Shown: piece after piece, positions 26,365 to 34,656 of the stretch
Layout of the letters: every line of letters starts with the position of its first letter
How positions within the stretch are numbered: position 1 is the stretch's first letter
Source: an uncultured Alteromonadaceae bacterium
GTDB taxonomy: Bacteria > Pseudomonadota > Gammaproteobacteria > Enterobacterales > Alteromonadaceae
Direction: 5' to 3'
Length of the DNA stretch: 64,000 nt
NCBI GenBank assembly: GCA_947501935.1
Contig: CANMXU010000004.1
Coordinates: forward strand, 209,500-273,499
Made by a program: the position numbers and the translations under genes
Notes under the pieces: generated by a model
Database searches by the model: none
Seen by the model: only the letters and a program-made list of their open reading frames with translations
Told to the model about the DNA's origin: nothing

Positions 26365-27183
26365 ATGCTAAAGCTACAGTCAGGAAAAATGTTACAACCA
26401 CAAGGGAAACCGTTAGACCTGCTTAGTAAAGCTAGAAATAATATTATTATGGTATGCATTGCCCGTTGTATTCGTTTATCAACTTTAGTTTTTTGTTTAT
26501 TTAGTCCTTCTGTTTTTGCCATTTACCAATGCACAGACAATAACGGTAAAGTTACCTTTCAAGACTTACCTTGCCAGCAAAACCAACAAGAACAAACGCT
26601 TGAGCTTGAACGAGCACAGCAGCATTCTGCAACTGAAAAAGCATCTGCTTCGTCAGCAAAAAGTTTATCAACGAAAGACTTTGAGTTAGTGAACATTCCT
26701 GTTGATGGTGATACCGAATTTGTGCTCGGTTTCCCAAAAAAATGGCAGGCAAGTTCAAGCTTTGATCAGAATTTATCTGTGGCTAAGTTACGGGTGACAA
26801 CCCCTGAAAATACAGCTCAAGATGAAAAACTAGTTTTGTTGATGACTTTTATACCGTCAAAGAAAGCTGTTGGTATGGATAATTTATTACTTGATGAAAT
26901 GATGCAAGAACTTCACGACAATCGCGCGGGCAATAACAATGAAAAGAAAGTTGTCTCCAAAAAGCTCAAGCTACCGCTGGTAAAGGGCGTTGGTCATGTC
27001 ATGACTTATCGAGACTTAAAACTGGCTGCGCAAAAAACGTTGCCAGTAGGGGAATTTTCGCACCTAACCACAGGCGCATTAATTATTGACGGGCGAGCAA
27101 TTAGCATTACTTTACTCAGTAATACCGTCGACAGTGATAACTATCAAAAAGCACTATTAAGTGTGCAGATGATCGCGCAGTAA
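26365..27183 (+). CDS. DUF4124 domain exported protein
   Basis: 272 residues. After a hydrophobic segment ending Ser-Val-Phe-Ala comes the DUF4124 start Ile-Tyr-Gln-Cys-Thr-Asp-Asn-Asn-Gly-Lys-Val-Thr-Phe-Gln-Asp-Leu-Pro-Cys, with its two conserved Cys (likely a disulfide). A Gln/Glu-rich linker and a ~170-residue C-terminal domain that I do not recognise follow. ATG 26365 has a good AAGGGATAGG ribosome site but leaves an unusually long, ~36-residue N-region before the signal; ATG 26452 would give a normal signal peptide. Function unknown, periplasmic. Confidence 0.75.
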   Translation: MLKLQSGKMLQPQGKPLDLLSKARNNIIMVCIARCIRLSTLVFCLFSPSVFAIYQCTDNNGKVTFQDLPCQQNQQEQTLELERAQQHSATEKASASSAKSLSTKDFELVNIPVDGDTEFVLGFPKKWQASSSFDQNLSVAKLRVTTPENTAQDEKLVLLMTFIPSKKAVGMDNLLLDEMMQELHDNRAGNNNEKKVVSKKLKLPLVKGVGHVMTYRDLKLAAQKTLPVGEFSHLTTGALIIDGRAISITLLSNTVDSDNYQKALLSVQMIAQ

Positions 27184-27211
27184 TATCGCAATAAATACCC
27201 ACCAACAGCGA

Positions 27212-27958
27212 TTATTTCGAGCATACCTTGCAGCTCTGCTGTTTTTTAATGGTAAATTGCTGCCATTGATTGGCTAAACCATCAAACAAATTTAATTGAC
27301 TTAAAGTCACTTTATTTTTGGTTAATAGCTTAATGGTTTGCAGTGCTTGCATGCCGCCGATAATGGCGAGAACTGGGCCAACTATGCCAACAGTTTGGCA
27401 ATTATTCGCTGGCGCTCTTTCACTTTCAGGAAATAAACATTGGTAACAGGCGCTGTTATTATCGCGTGGGTCTATCACCATTTGTTGGCCATCAAAGCCT
27501 GTGGCAGCGCCAACAATAAGTGGCGTTTTATGATCGATACAGGCTTGGTTAAGTAAATAACGAGTTTGAATATTGTCGGTACAATCAATTACCACATCAA
27601 CATTTGGAATGTAATAATTCGCTAACTCTTGGTCGAACATTTCGTCAATCACTTCAATATCAACATCAGGGTTTTGCTTAGTCAGTTTTTCAGCGGCGCT
27701 GTCAGCTTTGTTTATGCCAATATCGTCTTCGTTAAATAGCACTTGGCGCTGTAAGTTGGTTAACTCAATATTGTCACCATCGACTAAAAACAACTTGCCA
27801 ATGCCAGCAGCCGTTAAATACATGCTAACCGGATTACCTAAACCGCCAATGCCAACAATTAAAACTTTTGCTTGTTGCAACAGCATTTGTCCTTGCTCGC
27901 CTATTTGGCTAAGCATGGTTTGACGGCTATAACGAAGTTGTTCTTGTTGAGATAACAC
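27212..27958 (-). CDS. moeB: MoeB-type adenylyltransferase
   Basis: 248 residues, full length for MoeB. It adenylates the C-terminal Gly of MoaD so that sulfur can be loaded for molybdopterin synthase. Seen: ATP-binding Gly-Ile-Gly-Gly-Leu-Gly-Asn-Pro, Val-Asp-Gly-Asp, the Thr-Asn-Leu-Gln-Arg-Gln block, Asp-Cys-Thr-Asp-Asn, and two zinc-binding Cys-x-x-Cys pairs (Cys-Tyr-Gln-Cys and Cys-Lys-Val-Cys at the end). ThiF is a close relative, but the Moco neighbourhood favours MoeB. It is the last gene of the moa-mod run, three bases after modC. Confidence 0.93.
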   Translation of the reverse strand: MLSQQEQLRYSRQTMLSQIGEQGQMLLQQAKVLIVGIGGLGNPVSMYLTAAGIGKLFLVDGDNIELTNLQRQVLFNEDDIGINKADSAAEKLTKQNPDVDIEVIDEMFDQELANYYIPNVDVVIDCTDNIQTRYLLNQACIDHKTPLIVGAATGFDGQQMVIDPRDNNSACYQCLFPESERAPANNCQTVGIVGPVLAIIGGMQALQTIKLLTKNKVTLSQLNLFDGLANQWQQFTIKKQQSCKVCSK

Positions 27959-27961
27959 CGA

Positions 27962-29158
27962 CTATTCTCCGGTTGAATAATTAAAGGTTTTCACTGCGCT
28001 GGCTTTAAATTGAATATAAACCGGCGCATTTATTTTAAGTTGTAACTGCTGAAAAGATAAAGCAGTAATTCGGGTATAAAAGTCATGTTCGGCGCAGCTT
28101 ATGGTTAATAATACGCTATGTTGTTGCTGTTGTATTTCACTGACCTTGCCACTAAGGTGATTAACAATAGAGCTATTGCTTGGCTCGGTAAGGGTAATGC
28201 TAATATCGTTTGCCAAGATAAAACAGCGCACTTCACTGCCAAGTTTAGTTTTATTGGTTAGCAGTGGTAAATAAATATGGCTGTTATGGTTAACCGCTAA
28301 GCTGGTTAAACCATATTCAGGATGGTGCGCTTTTATCTGAAGCGCTAAGCTGGTTTGCTGTTGCGTTAAGCCTGAAAAAGTAGCAGGTTGTAAATTACTT
28401 TGTCCGCTTTCTTGTCCATTTTCTTGCTCGGGTTTTGACAAAGGTGTTGGATAATTAAGACGGTGAATAACTTGATGAATATTACCAAAGTCGACGACCT
28501 TGCCTTGCTCCAGTACTAATAGGTGATCTGCTACTTGTTGCAGCTCAGCCATTGAGTGGCTGACATAAAATATAGGAATATTAAGCTGCTGCTGAACTTT
28601 TGTCAGCAGGCTAAGTAATAAGGCTTTGTTGTGGTTATCAAGCGCGCTTAGCGGTTCATCAAGTAACAATAATTTAGGCTCGGCTAATATTGCTCGTGCT
28701 AGCGCAACGCGCTGTTTTTCTCCGCCAGAAAGTTGATTGATGCCTTTATCGGCAAGGGCTGTTAAGTCGGTAAGTTCAACGATATCTTCAATTTTCAAAG
28801 CGCTGTTTTTACAGCGTTTAGCGGCAAAGGCTAAGTTTTCAATAACGCTTAAATGTGGAAATAATCGACTGTCTTGAAATACGATGGCGATATTGCGTTG
28901 CTCAGGTTTAATAAATACTTTATTGCGAGTATTTAATAAGCACTGCTCGGCAAAGTTTATTTGCCCTTGTGCGCGCTTTTCAAGCCCGGTGAGAATACGC
29001 AGTAGTGTTGATTTACCTGAGCCGGAATGACCAAATATACCGGTAATAGCTTGCGCGGGTAATTGTTGCTGAAGGCTTAAATGAAAGCCGTCAAATGCAA
29101 TAGCAACGTCTATATCAATGGTGGCTTTAGCTGCGCTATTTATTGAAACGCTACTCAT
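27962..29158 (-). CDS. modC: Molybdate ABC transporter ATP-binding protein ModC
   Basis: 398 residues. Drives molybdate import with ModAB. Walker A (Gly-His-Ser-Gly-Ser-Gly-Lys-Ser-Thr), signature (Leu-Ser-Gly-Gly-Glu-Lys-Gln-Arg-Val), Walker B (Leu-Leu-Leu-Leu-Asp-Glu-Pro) and switch His (Val-Ser-His-Ser) are all present. The C-terminal ~150 residues include a Mo-binding TOBE (MOP) domain. A Gln/Ser-rich linker of ~25 residues (around 245-270) separates the two. The start overlaps the modB stop by four bases (ATGA). Confidence 0.95.
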   Translation of the reverse strand: MSSVSINSAAKATIDIDVAIAFDGFHLSLQQQLPAQAITGIFGHSGSGKSTLLRILTGLEKRAQGQINFAEQCLLNTRNKVFIKPEQRNIAIVFQDSRLFPHLSVIENLAFAAKRCKNSALKIEDIVELTDLTALADKGINQLSGGEKQRVALARAILAEPKLLLLDEPLSALDNHNKALLLSLLTKVQQQLNIPIFYVSHSMAELQQVADHLLVLEQGKVVDFGNIHQVIHRLNYPTPLSKPEQENGQESGQSNLQPATFSGLTQQQTSLALQIKAHHPEYGLTSLAVNHNSHIYLPLLTNKTKLGSEVRCFILANDISITLTEPSNSSIVNHLSGKVSEIQQQQHSVLLTISCAEHDFYTRITALSFQQLQLKINAPVYIQFKASAVKTFNYSTGE

Positions 29159-29880
29159 AAGCCTTTCCCTAATGACTTTTTATGGGCATTTTTATTACTT
29201 CTCTTGTCTGAATCAGGCTGTTGAAAGTTGAGTAAATAAATCAAAGAAAGTAAGACCACCGAGCCAATAAGTAATCCTAATGCCAACGCATGTGCACGGG
29301 CGTAATTAAACGCTTCAACATGATCAAATAGCGCGATAGATAATACCCGTGTTTCCCCTTCAATATTGCCACCGATCATTAATACCACGCCAAATTCACC
29401 TATCGTATGGGCAAAGCCTAAACTGGCGGCGGTAATAAAACTGGCTTTGGTCAGCGGCAGTACAATATTAAAAAAGCGATCGAATCGGCCAGCACCTAAA
29501 GTTGCTCCAGCTTCAAGGTAGCTAGTACCTAATTGTTCAAAGGCTTTTTGTAACGGCTGAACAACAAAGGGCAGCGAATAAAAAATAGAGCCAATAACAA
29601 TAGCGCTGAAACTAAAAGCGAGTTGTTGGCCGGTGATGTCTTGCCAAATTTGCCCAGGTAAATGTTGCGGTGAAAAAGCGATTAATAAATAAAAACCTAA
29701 TACCGTTGGCGGTAAAACTAAGGGTAGGGCAACGAGAGCTTCAAAAAGTACTTTAAAGCGACTTTTCATGTTCGCTAAATACCACGCTAGTGGTGTACCA
29801 ATAAGCATAAGAATAATAGTGGTTAAAGCCGCCATTTTTAAGGTGGTCAGTAGCGCGATTAGATCCGAGTTTTCACCCAT
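29155..29880 (-). CDS. modB: Molybdate ABC transporter permease ModB
   Basis: 241 residues with five to six membrane segments. Seen: the Thr-Pro-Leu-Ala-Trp-Tyr-Leu start, Leu-Pro-Pro-Thr-Val-Leu-Gly-Phe-Tyr-Leu, and the EAA loop Glu-Ala-Gly-Ala-Thr-Leu-Gly-Ala-Gly for ModC docking. The Gly-Glu-Phe-Gly-Val-Val-Leu-Met-Ile-Gly-Gly block is typical of ModB. The cytosolic tail is basic and polar. Coupled to modC by overlap; 53 bases after modA. Confidence 0.96.
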   Translation of the reverse strand: MGENSDLIALLTTLKMAALTTIILMLIGTPLAWYLANMKSRFKVLFEALVALPLVLPPTVLGFYLLIAFSPQHLPGQIWQDITGQQLAFSFSAIVIGSIFYSLPFVVQPLQKAFEQLGTSYLEAGATLGAGRFDRFFNIVLPLTKASFITAASLGFAHTIGEFGVVLMIGGNIEGETRVLSIALFDHVEAFNYARAHALALGLLIGSVVLLSLIYLLNFQQPDSDKRSNKNAHKKSLGKGL

Positions 29881-29933
29881 AGTTTACTTCACCCATGGCT
29901 AATTCACTGATGATTAATTTGCTCATGTTTAGC

Positions 29934-30740
29934 TCACTCATGATGTAATTCACTAGTATTTTTTAATACTTCAACTGAAGCATAAACGGGCTGATAACCA
30001 TAGTGACTAATTTTTTCTTGCACGGTTTTGCTGCGTAAAAATAAACTCAACTGCTGCGCATTTTGCTGTTGCTTAGTGTTTTTTATAATCACTAACTGCT
30101 GTTTTATCGGCGTATAGTATTTTGTTGGTATTTTAAAGCCGCTTAACTTATTTAATACCAACTGGCTATGAGCAACAATGCCTGATTCAACTGCTTTACT
30201 GCGCACTTGTTGGAAAGTTTGATTTATATTCATGCCACGCACTAACTTATCTTGGTAAGTTTGCCATAAATTTAGTGCAATTAACGCTTCTTTTGCCGCT
30301 TTACCATAGGGCGCAATATCAGAATTTGCAATGGCAAAACGGGTAGGTTCTTGCGCTAGTCGCCTTAGCTGTTCAAGTGATAAAATGTTTACTTTTGCTG
30401 ACCAAAAAGCAATTTCGCCAACCGCATAGGTATAACGGCTATTCGCAATAATTAGTTGGTCTTGCTCTAATTGCTGAGCTCTTTTTTCATCGGCACTTAA
30501 GAATATGTCAAAGGGCGCACCATGGTAAATTTGTTGATATAAGCTGCCGCTGGCGCCACTAATTATTTGGACTTTAATTCCGGTTTGCTGACTGAATTCT
30601 GGCAGAAGTTGTTCTAGAACTGGTGCGAAATTTGACGCCACGGCAATACGAAGAGGCGTTTGTGCGTGTAACGGAGAAGCGCTCATTAATGCATATAAAT
30701 AAATGAGCGGAAGGGGGATTAATTTAAGCAGTGTTTTCAT
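29934..30740 (-). CDS. modA: Molybdate-binding periplasmic protein ModA
   Basis: 268 residues from ATG 30740 (a GTG at 30746 is possible). Signal peptide ending Pro-Leu-His-Ala. The Ala-Ser-Asn-Phe start of the mature part and Gly-Ala-Ser-Gly-Ser-Leu-Tyr-Gln-Gln-Ile block, with Pro-Phe-Asp-Ile-Phe-Leu-Ser-Ala-Asp, are the oxyanion-binding elements of ModA. It starts nine bases after the moaE stop, so uptake and cofactor synthesis share a transcript. Confidence 0.94.
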   Translation of the reverse strand: MKTLLKLIPLPLIYLYALMSASPLHAQTPLRIAVASNFAPVLEQLLPEFSQQTGIKVQIISGASGSLYQQIYHGAPFDIFLSADEKRAQQLEQDQLIIANSRYTYAVGEIAFWSAKVNILSLEQLRRLAQEPTRFAIANSDIAPYGKAAKEALIALNLWQTYQDKLVRGMNINQTFQQVRSKAVESGIVAHSQLVLNKLSGFKIPTKYYTPIKQQLVIIKNTKQQQNAQQLSLFLRSKTVQEKISHYGYQPVYASVEVLKNTSELHHE

Positions 30741-30749
30741 CAGCACTTG

Positions 30750-31214
30750 CTACTCAGAGCTTTGCCACTGTTTTGCTTTGTTGTTGTCACTGGTTTTTGC
30801 GTCTAACCATTTTTCGCCTTGCTCAGTTAGCTCTTTTTTCCAAAACGGCGCTTGAACCTTTAAATAATCCATAATAAATTCGGCAGCGGCAAAGGCGTCT
30901 TTACGGTGCATAGAGGTTACGCCAACAAAAACAATTTGTTCACCAATTGCTAATTGGCCGATGCGATGAATAACGCGGACTCGGCCTAAACTCCAACGCT
31001 GATTGGCAATGGCAATAATTTTTTCTAACGACTTTTCGGTCATACCCGGGTAATGCTCTAGGTATAAACCACTAACTTTTAGCCCTTCATTTTTATTTCG
31101 TACTCGACCTGTGAAAGTAACGACTGCGCCATCACAGTCATTGTCTTGCTCAAGCAATGCTACTTCGTCAGCTAAATTATAGTCTTGTTCCTGAATACTG
31201 ATTACTTTAGCCAT
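30750..31214 (-). CDS. moaE: Molybdopterin synthase large subunit MoaE
   Basis: 154 residues. With MoaD it turns cyclic pyranopterin monophosphate into molybdopterin. Seen: Gly-Ala-Val-Val-Thr-Phe-Thr-Gly-Arg-Val-Arg, Leu-Tyr-Leu-Glu-His-Tyr-Pro-Gly-Met, His-Arg-Ile-Gly, and the active-site block His-Arg-Lys-Asp-Ala-Phe with Pro-Phe-Trp-Lys-Lys-Glu. It follows moaD by five bases. Confidence 0.97.
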   Translation of the reverse strand: MAKVISIQEQDYNLADEVALLEQDNDCDGAVVTFTGRVRNKNEGLKVSGLYLEHYPGMTEKSLEKIIAIANQRWSLGRVRVIHRIGQLAIGEQIVFVGVTSMHRKDAFAAAEFIMDYLKVQAPFWKKELTEQGEKWLDAKTSDNNKAKQWQSSE

Positions 31215-31219
31215 GTTAA

Positions 31220-31468
31220 TTAACCACCTGTTACTGGTGGGAAAAAGGCAACTTCATCACCCGCTTTAACCTTGTGTTCACCAGAAACCATGTCGTGATT
31301 AACCGCGCTAAGTAGTGACTGATTCTCAAAAGTGCTTTGCCATTGCGGGTTTAAAGCAACGAGTTTCGCTTTTACTTCTGCGACTGTGCTAGCTTCAGTC
31401 GCTGATAATTGATAGTCACCACAACCGAGTTGTTCTCTAAGGGCGGCAAAAAAAATAATTTTAATCAT
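31220..31468 (-). CDS. moaD: Molybdopterin synthase small subunit MoaD
   Basis: 82 residues, ubiquitin-like sulfur carrier. The C-terminal Pro-Pro-Val-Thr-Gly-Gly tail is the one that MoeB adenylates and that carries the thiocarboxylate. Its ATG overlaps the moaC stop by one base. Confidence 0.96.
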   Translation of the reverse strand: MIKIIFFAALREQLGCGDYQLSATEASTVAEVKAKLVALNPQWQSTFENQSLLSAVNHDMVSGEHKVKAGDEVAFFPPVTGG

Positions 31469-31983
31469 TATGAATTCTCACTTGCTTGTGCTTGCCAAGA
31501 ACCAGATTTTCCACCTTCTTTAGTCAGTACTTTTATACCGAAAATTTCCATGCCCGGATCAGCCGCTTTGCACATATCAAATAAGGTTAAACAAGCAACA
31601 GAAACGGCGGTTAATGCTTCCATTTCGACGCCGGTTTGTCCGGTTAAGCGACATAAACTGGTCACTTTAATTTGGTTGTTAGCGGTGTCTACGTCAAAAT
31701 CAACTTGTACTTTACTGAGCATTAACGGATGACATAGCGGAATTAAGTCGCTGCATTTTTTCGCTGCTTGAATACCGGCGATACGGGCAACGGCAAAAAC
31801 ATCACCTTTTTTGTTGTCACCTTGGCTGATCAACGCCATGGTTTCGCTAGTCATTTTAATAAAGCCTTGCGCAGTTGCTGTGCGTGATGTCATCGACTTT
31901 TCGGTAACATCAACCATATTGGCTTCGCCTTTGGCATTTACATGGCTTAGTGCTGCGCTGGTGTTTTCTTTAATATCATTCAT
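31468..31983 (-). CDS. moaC: Cyclic pyranopterin monophosphate synthase MoaC
   Basis: 171 residues. Acts after MoaA to form cPMP, the first stable Moco intermediate. Seen: Val-Asp-Val-Thr-Glu-Lys, Arg-Ile-Ala-Gly-Ile-Gln-Ala-Ala-Lys, Ile-Pro-Leu-Cys-His-Pro-Leu and the Gly-Val-Glu-Met-Glu-Ala-Leu-Thr-Ala block with the conserved Asp-Met-Cys-Lys at its end. Full length; the start Met-Asn-Asp-Ile follows moaB by 58 bases. Confidence 0.97.
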   Translation of the reverse strand: MNDIKENTSAALSHVNAKGEANMVDVTEKSMTSRTATAQGFIKMTSETMALISQGDNKKGDVFAVARIAGIQAAKKCSDLIPLCHPLMLSKVQVDFDVDTANNQIKVTSLCRLTGQTGVEMEALTAVSVACLTLFDMCKAADPGMEIFGIKVLTKEGGKSGSWQAQASENS

Positions 31984-32041
31984 AAAGTTACTTTAAATTT
32001 TGTATTTAAGCTTAATGTGGCTAATTTTGTTTAGTAAAAAT

Positions 32042-32587
32042 TTACCCACGTGTTGCGCAGGCTTCAACTTTGGCTATTTTTACATGAGGCACAAAGTTAC
32101 ATGGACGATGGCTGGCATCAAGCTGTTCTTTTATTACTTTATCCCAAGCAGTTTTACAGGCGTTGGTTGAACCCGGTACACATAAAATAACGGTGCCGTT
32201 GGCAATGCCGCCAAAAGCGCGCGATTGAATAGTTGAGGTACCAATTTCTTGTAATGATACATGGCGAAATATTTCACCAAAGCCTTCTACGGCTTTATCA
32301 AATAATGGTGTTAAAGCTTCTGGGGTATTATCGCGTACGGTAAACCCTGTGCCGCCAGTTGAAATTATCGCGTGTACGTTATCACTGGCAATCCATTTTG
32401 AAACGATGGCGCGTAGTTGGTAAACATCATCTTTAACTATCGCTTTTTCAGCAAGATTATGACCTGCTGCGGTTAAGCGTTCAACTAGGGCTTGGCCAGA
32501 AGTGTCGTTTGACTCATCGCGCGTATCAGATACGGTAAGTACCGCGATATTTAAAGGCATAAATGCATTGCCACCGTGTTTAGACAT
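32042..32587 (-). CDS. moaB: Molybdopterin adenylyltransferase-like MoaB
   Basis: 181 residues, MoaB/Mog fold. Seen: the Val-Leu-Thr-Val-Ser-Asp-Thr-Arg start, the substrate-binding Ser-Thr-Gly-Gly-Thr-Gly loop and Pro-Gly-Ser-Thr-Asn-Ala-Cys. In many bacteria MoaB replaces or duplicates Mog in adenylating molybdopterin, while the E. coli MoaB is inactive; which applies here cannot be told, although no mog is in the window. It starts inside the end of mobA (8-base overlap) with GGAG upstream. Confidence 0.94.
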   Translation of the reverse strand: MSKHGGNAFMPLNIAVLTVSDTRDESNDTSGQALVERLTAAGHNLAEKAIVKDDVYQLRAIVSKWIASDNVHAIISTGGTGFTVRDNTPEALTPLFDKAVEGFGEIFRHVSLQEIGTSTIQSRAFGGIANGTVILCVPGSTNACKTAWDKVIKEQLDASHRPCNFVPHVKIAKVEACATRG

Positions 32588-33284
32588 GAGAACTCCGTTT
32601 GTTCAAAAATATGTTTTTAGCCTGCTGCCATTGCTCAGGCGTATTGGTATTTAATAAGCTTTGTTGGTTTTTTATCGTAAGCGCTTGATGTGGGACTTGT
32701 TTAAGTAAGGCTTTTATCGATGGACCTTTACCCGAAAATTTTCCAGAAGTTTGGCCAGAAGTTTGGCCAGAAGTTTGAGCCGAACTTTGCTCCGAGAATT
32801 GGCTAAAAGCTTGTTGGAAAAATAGCTCAACAAAACTGTTATTAGGTAAATATAAGGGTAAATAATTATCGTGATAAAAACACGCTTGCTGGCTTAATTC
32901 GCCAGTTTGTTTTAATTGCTGTAATGCTTGGCTGGTCATTAACGGTAAATCAACCGGCAGTATCAATATAGCTTTCGGTTGATAGTGTTTTAATACACTA
33001 TAAATACCGCCTAAGGGGCCTGCTTGTTCGATAACGTCTGCAATCGCTGTGCTATTCAAACCGCCATTATTACTGTCTGCGTGCTGACTACCACTAACCA
33101 CAATATTGTTCAGGCCAGCGTCAGCTAATAACTTTTGGCTGAAGCTAAGCATGCTTTCTTGGTTACGCAGTAGGCTTGATTTGTCTTGCCCCATGCGAGA
33201 TGACTGTCCGCCAGCTAGCACAACACCAAGGCAATCAACAGGTGTGGTGCTTTTTTTAGCTGTATTAGGCATTAAGGTGATCAT
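32580..33284 (-). CDS. mobA: Molybdenum cofactor guanylyltransferase MobA
   Basis: 234 residues. Adds GMP to Mo-molybdopterin to make the bis-MGD cofactor of DMSO-reductase family enzymes. Seen: Leu-Ala-Gly-Gly-Gln-Ser-Ser-Arg-Met-Gly-Gln-Asp-Lys at residue ~24 and Leu-Pro-Val-Asp-Leu-Pro-Leu. The C-terminal part carries a short run of Thr-Ser-Gly-Gln repeats (around 32750-32790) that the family does not have. MobA in this position tells that MGD enzymes such as nitrate, TMAO or DMSO reductases are made by this organism. Confidence 0.92.
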   Translation of the reverse strand: MITLMPNTAKKSTTPVDCLGVVLAGGQSSRMGQDKSSLLRNQESMLSFSQKLLADAGLNNIVVSGSQHADSNNGGLNSTAIADVIEQAGPLGGIYSVLKHYQPKAILILPVDLPLMTSQALQQLKQTGELSQQACFYHDNYLPLYLPNNSFVELFFQQAFSQFSEQSSAQTSGQTSGQTSGKFSGKGPSIKALLKQVPHQALTIKNQQSLLNTNTPEQWQQAKNIFLNKRSSHV

Positions 33285-33347
33285 AGTTTCTATAACAACT
33301 TATTATTTGAGATGTTAATGGTTTTATTACTTAACAACACCAAACTA

Positions 33348-34319
33348 TTAACCACCAAGCATGGCTAAATTTTTGGTGGCACCAGTTAGATTTTCCTGCA
33401 AGAAGTGAGTTGCTTGCTTATCTTGCATCATCGCTGTGATCCGCTCTTTCAGTGGCTGCACATCGTCTTGTTGCAAATATTCTTTCAAGTCTAAACCTTG
33501 TTCAGTAAATAAACATAAATGCAGTTTACCTAGCGAACTAATGCGTAAGCGATTACAGGTATTACAAAAGTCTTTACTGTAAGGCATGATCAAACCAATC
33601 TTGCCCTGATAATCAGGATGATAAAATTCTTGCGCAGGTCCTGCTGCTTTATCTTGAATACAAGGTAGCCAGCCATCGAGTATCAAATTTTGTTTGATAC
33701 GAGAGCCTTGTACATGCTGGGCATCAAAAAATTCTTGGTTATCGCCAGTTTGCATTAGTTCAATAAAACGTAACGTTACCGGCTTATCTTTCAGCCAGTT
33801 TAAATAGCTTTGAATGTCGTAACCGTTGTATTCGCGCATCAAAACCGTATTTACTTTGATTTGCGGACGGCCGTCAGCCAAGGCCATATCAATGCCTTTT
33901 AAAATATGATCAAGTTTATTGTGGCCGGTTATAGAATGAAACTGCCGAGGATCTAAGCTGTCGATACTAATATTAATATTATCGATGCCAGCGTCTAACC
34001 ATGAAGGTAAATGCTCAGGCAGCTTATAGCCATTGCTAGTTATGGCAACTTTTTTAATGCCTGGAGTTTGTTTACACGCGGCAATAATATCGGGTAAATC
34101 TTTGCGCAGCGAAGGCTCTCCACCGGTAATACGAATTTTTTCTGTGCCCATTTGCGCAAAGGCTTTCGCCACGCGCTTTATTTCAGGCAAGCTTAAAAAC
34201 TCACGACTGTTTTCACAGGCGTAGCCGTCGGGTAAGCAGTAGTTGCAACGAAAATTGCAAACGTCAGTAATGGATAGGCGTAAGTAATAAAACTTACGGC
34301 CAAAATTGTCAGTTAACAT
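33348..34319 (-). CDS. moaA: GTP 3',8-cyclase MoaA
   Basis: 323 residues. Radical SAM enzyme that starts Moco synthesis from GTP. The N-terminal cluster motif is Cys-Asn-Phe-Arg-Cys-Asn-Tyr-Cys (~18-25). The C-terminal cluster is Cys-Asn-Thr-Cys-Asn-Arg-Leu-Arg with a further Cys 14 residues on, and the protein ends Gly-Gly. Its ribosome site, GGAAAGG, is part of the 3' end of the Moco riboswitch directly upstream. First gene of the ten-gene moa-mod-moeB run. Confidence 0.97.
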   Translation of the reverse strand: MLTDNFGRKFYYLRLSITDVCNFRCNYCLPDGYACENSREFLSLPEIKRVAKAFAQMGTEKIRITGGEPSLRKDLPDIIAACKQTPGIKKVAITSNGYKLPEHLPSWLDAGIDNINISIDSLDPRQFHSITGHNKLDHILKGIDMALADGRPQIKVNTVLMREYNGYDIQSYLNWLKDKPVTLRFIELMQTGDNQEFFDAQHVQGSRIKQNLILDGWLPCIQDKAAGPAQEFYHPDYQGKIGLIMPYSKDFCNTCNRLRISSLGKLHLCLFTEQGLDLKEYLQQDDVQPLKERITAMMQDKQATHFLQENLTGATKNLAMLGG

Positions 34320-34321
34320 GT

Positions 34322-34418
34322 CACCTTTCCAAATGTCGGGAGGCTAACTCGTTTCCTCGTTAACCCTGGCGGTTTCACTGTCGGCCATTTGGCTTTCTAG
34401 TGGTAACCACGGCTAATA
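34322..34418 (-). ncRNA. Moco RNA motif (molybdenum cofactor riboswitch)
   Basis: Minus strand, directly upstream of moaA. The 3' part matches what I know of the Moco motif: a GGGTTAACGAGG-type segment, AACGAGTTAGCCTCCCGACA, then GGAAAGGTGA. The E. coli moaA leader ends in the same GCCTCCC...GGAAAGG pattern. The 5' part has complementary stretches (AGCCGTGGTTACCACT and GGCCGACAG). The GGAAAGG doubles as the moaA ribosome site, so ligand-bound RNA probably blocks translation. Ends of the motif are approximate. Confidence 0.85.
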
Positions 34419-34575
34419 AAACATAACCAAAGCGGTGTGCTTTTGGTTTTAGCTAAATTAGCTCGGCGCATAATCTTTATGTAGTTTTTATGGTTTACTA
34501 TATAAAATTAAGCGTCAAGTATAGCTTAATTTTGTTAAGATTATAGTAAAATTATTAGATTGAGCTTCGCTTAGC

Positions 34576-34589
34576 TTGATTTGAATCAA
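34576..34589. promoter_or_regulatory. Perfect FNR box between moaA and moeA
   Basis: TTGAT-TTGA-ATCAA matches the FNR consensus TTGATNNNNATCAA exactly, with flanking C and G extending the symmetry. It is 67 bases before moeA and about 160 bases before the riboswitch of the divergent moaA. Most likely it activates Moco genes when oxygen is low. Confidence 0.85.
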
Positions 34590-34656
34590 GAGTACCTATG
34601 TTACTTTTAGGGTATTTTACGCCGTATTAACTTAATTAAATCTAGGAATTGAAATT

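Noticed and set aside
29881..29933. Repeating ATG/TTCACT words between modA and modB
   Set aside because: Too irregular to call a tandem repeat; probably chance in AT-rich sequence.
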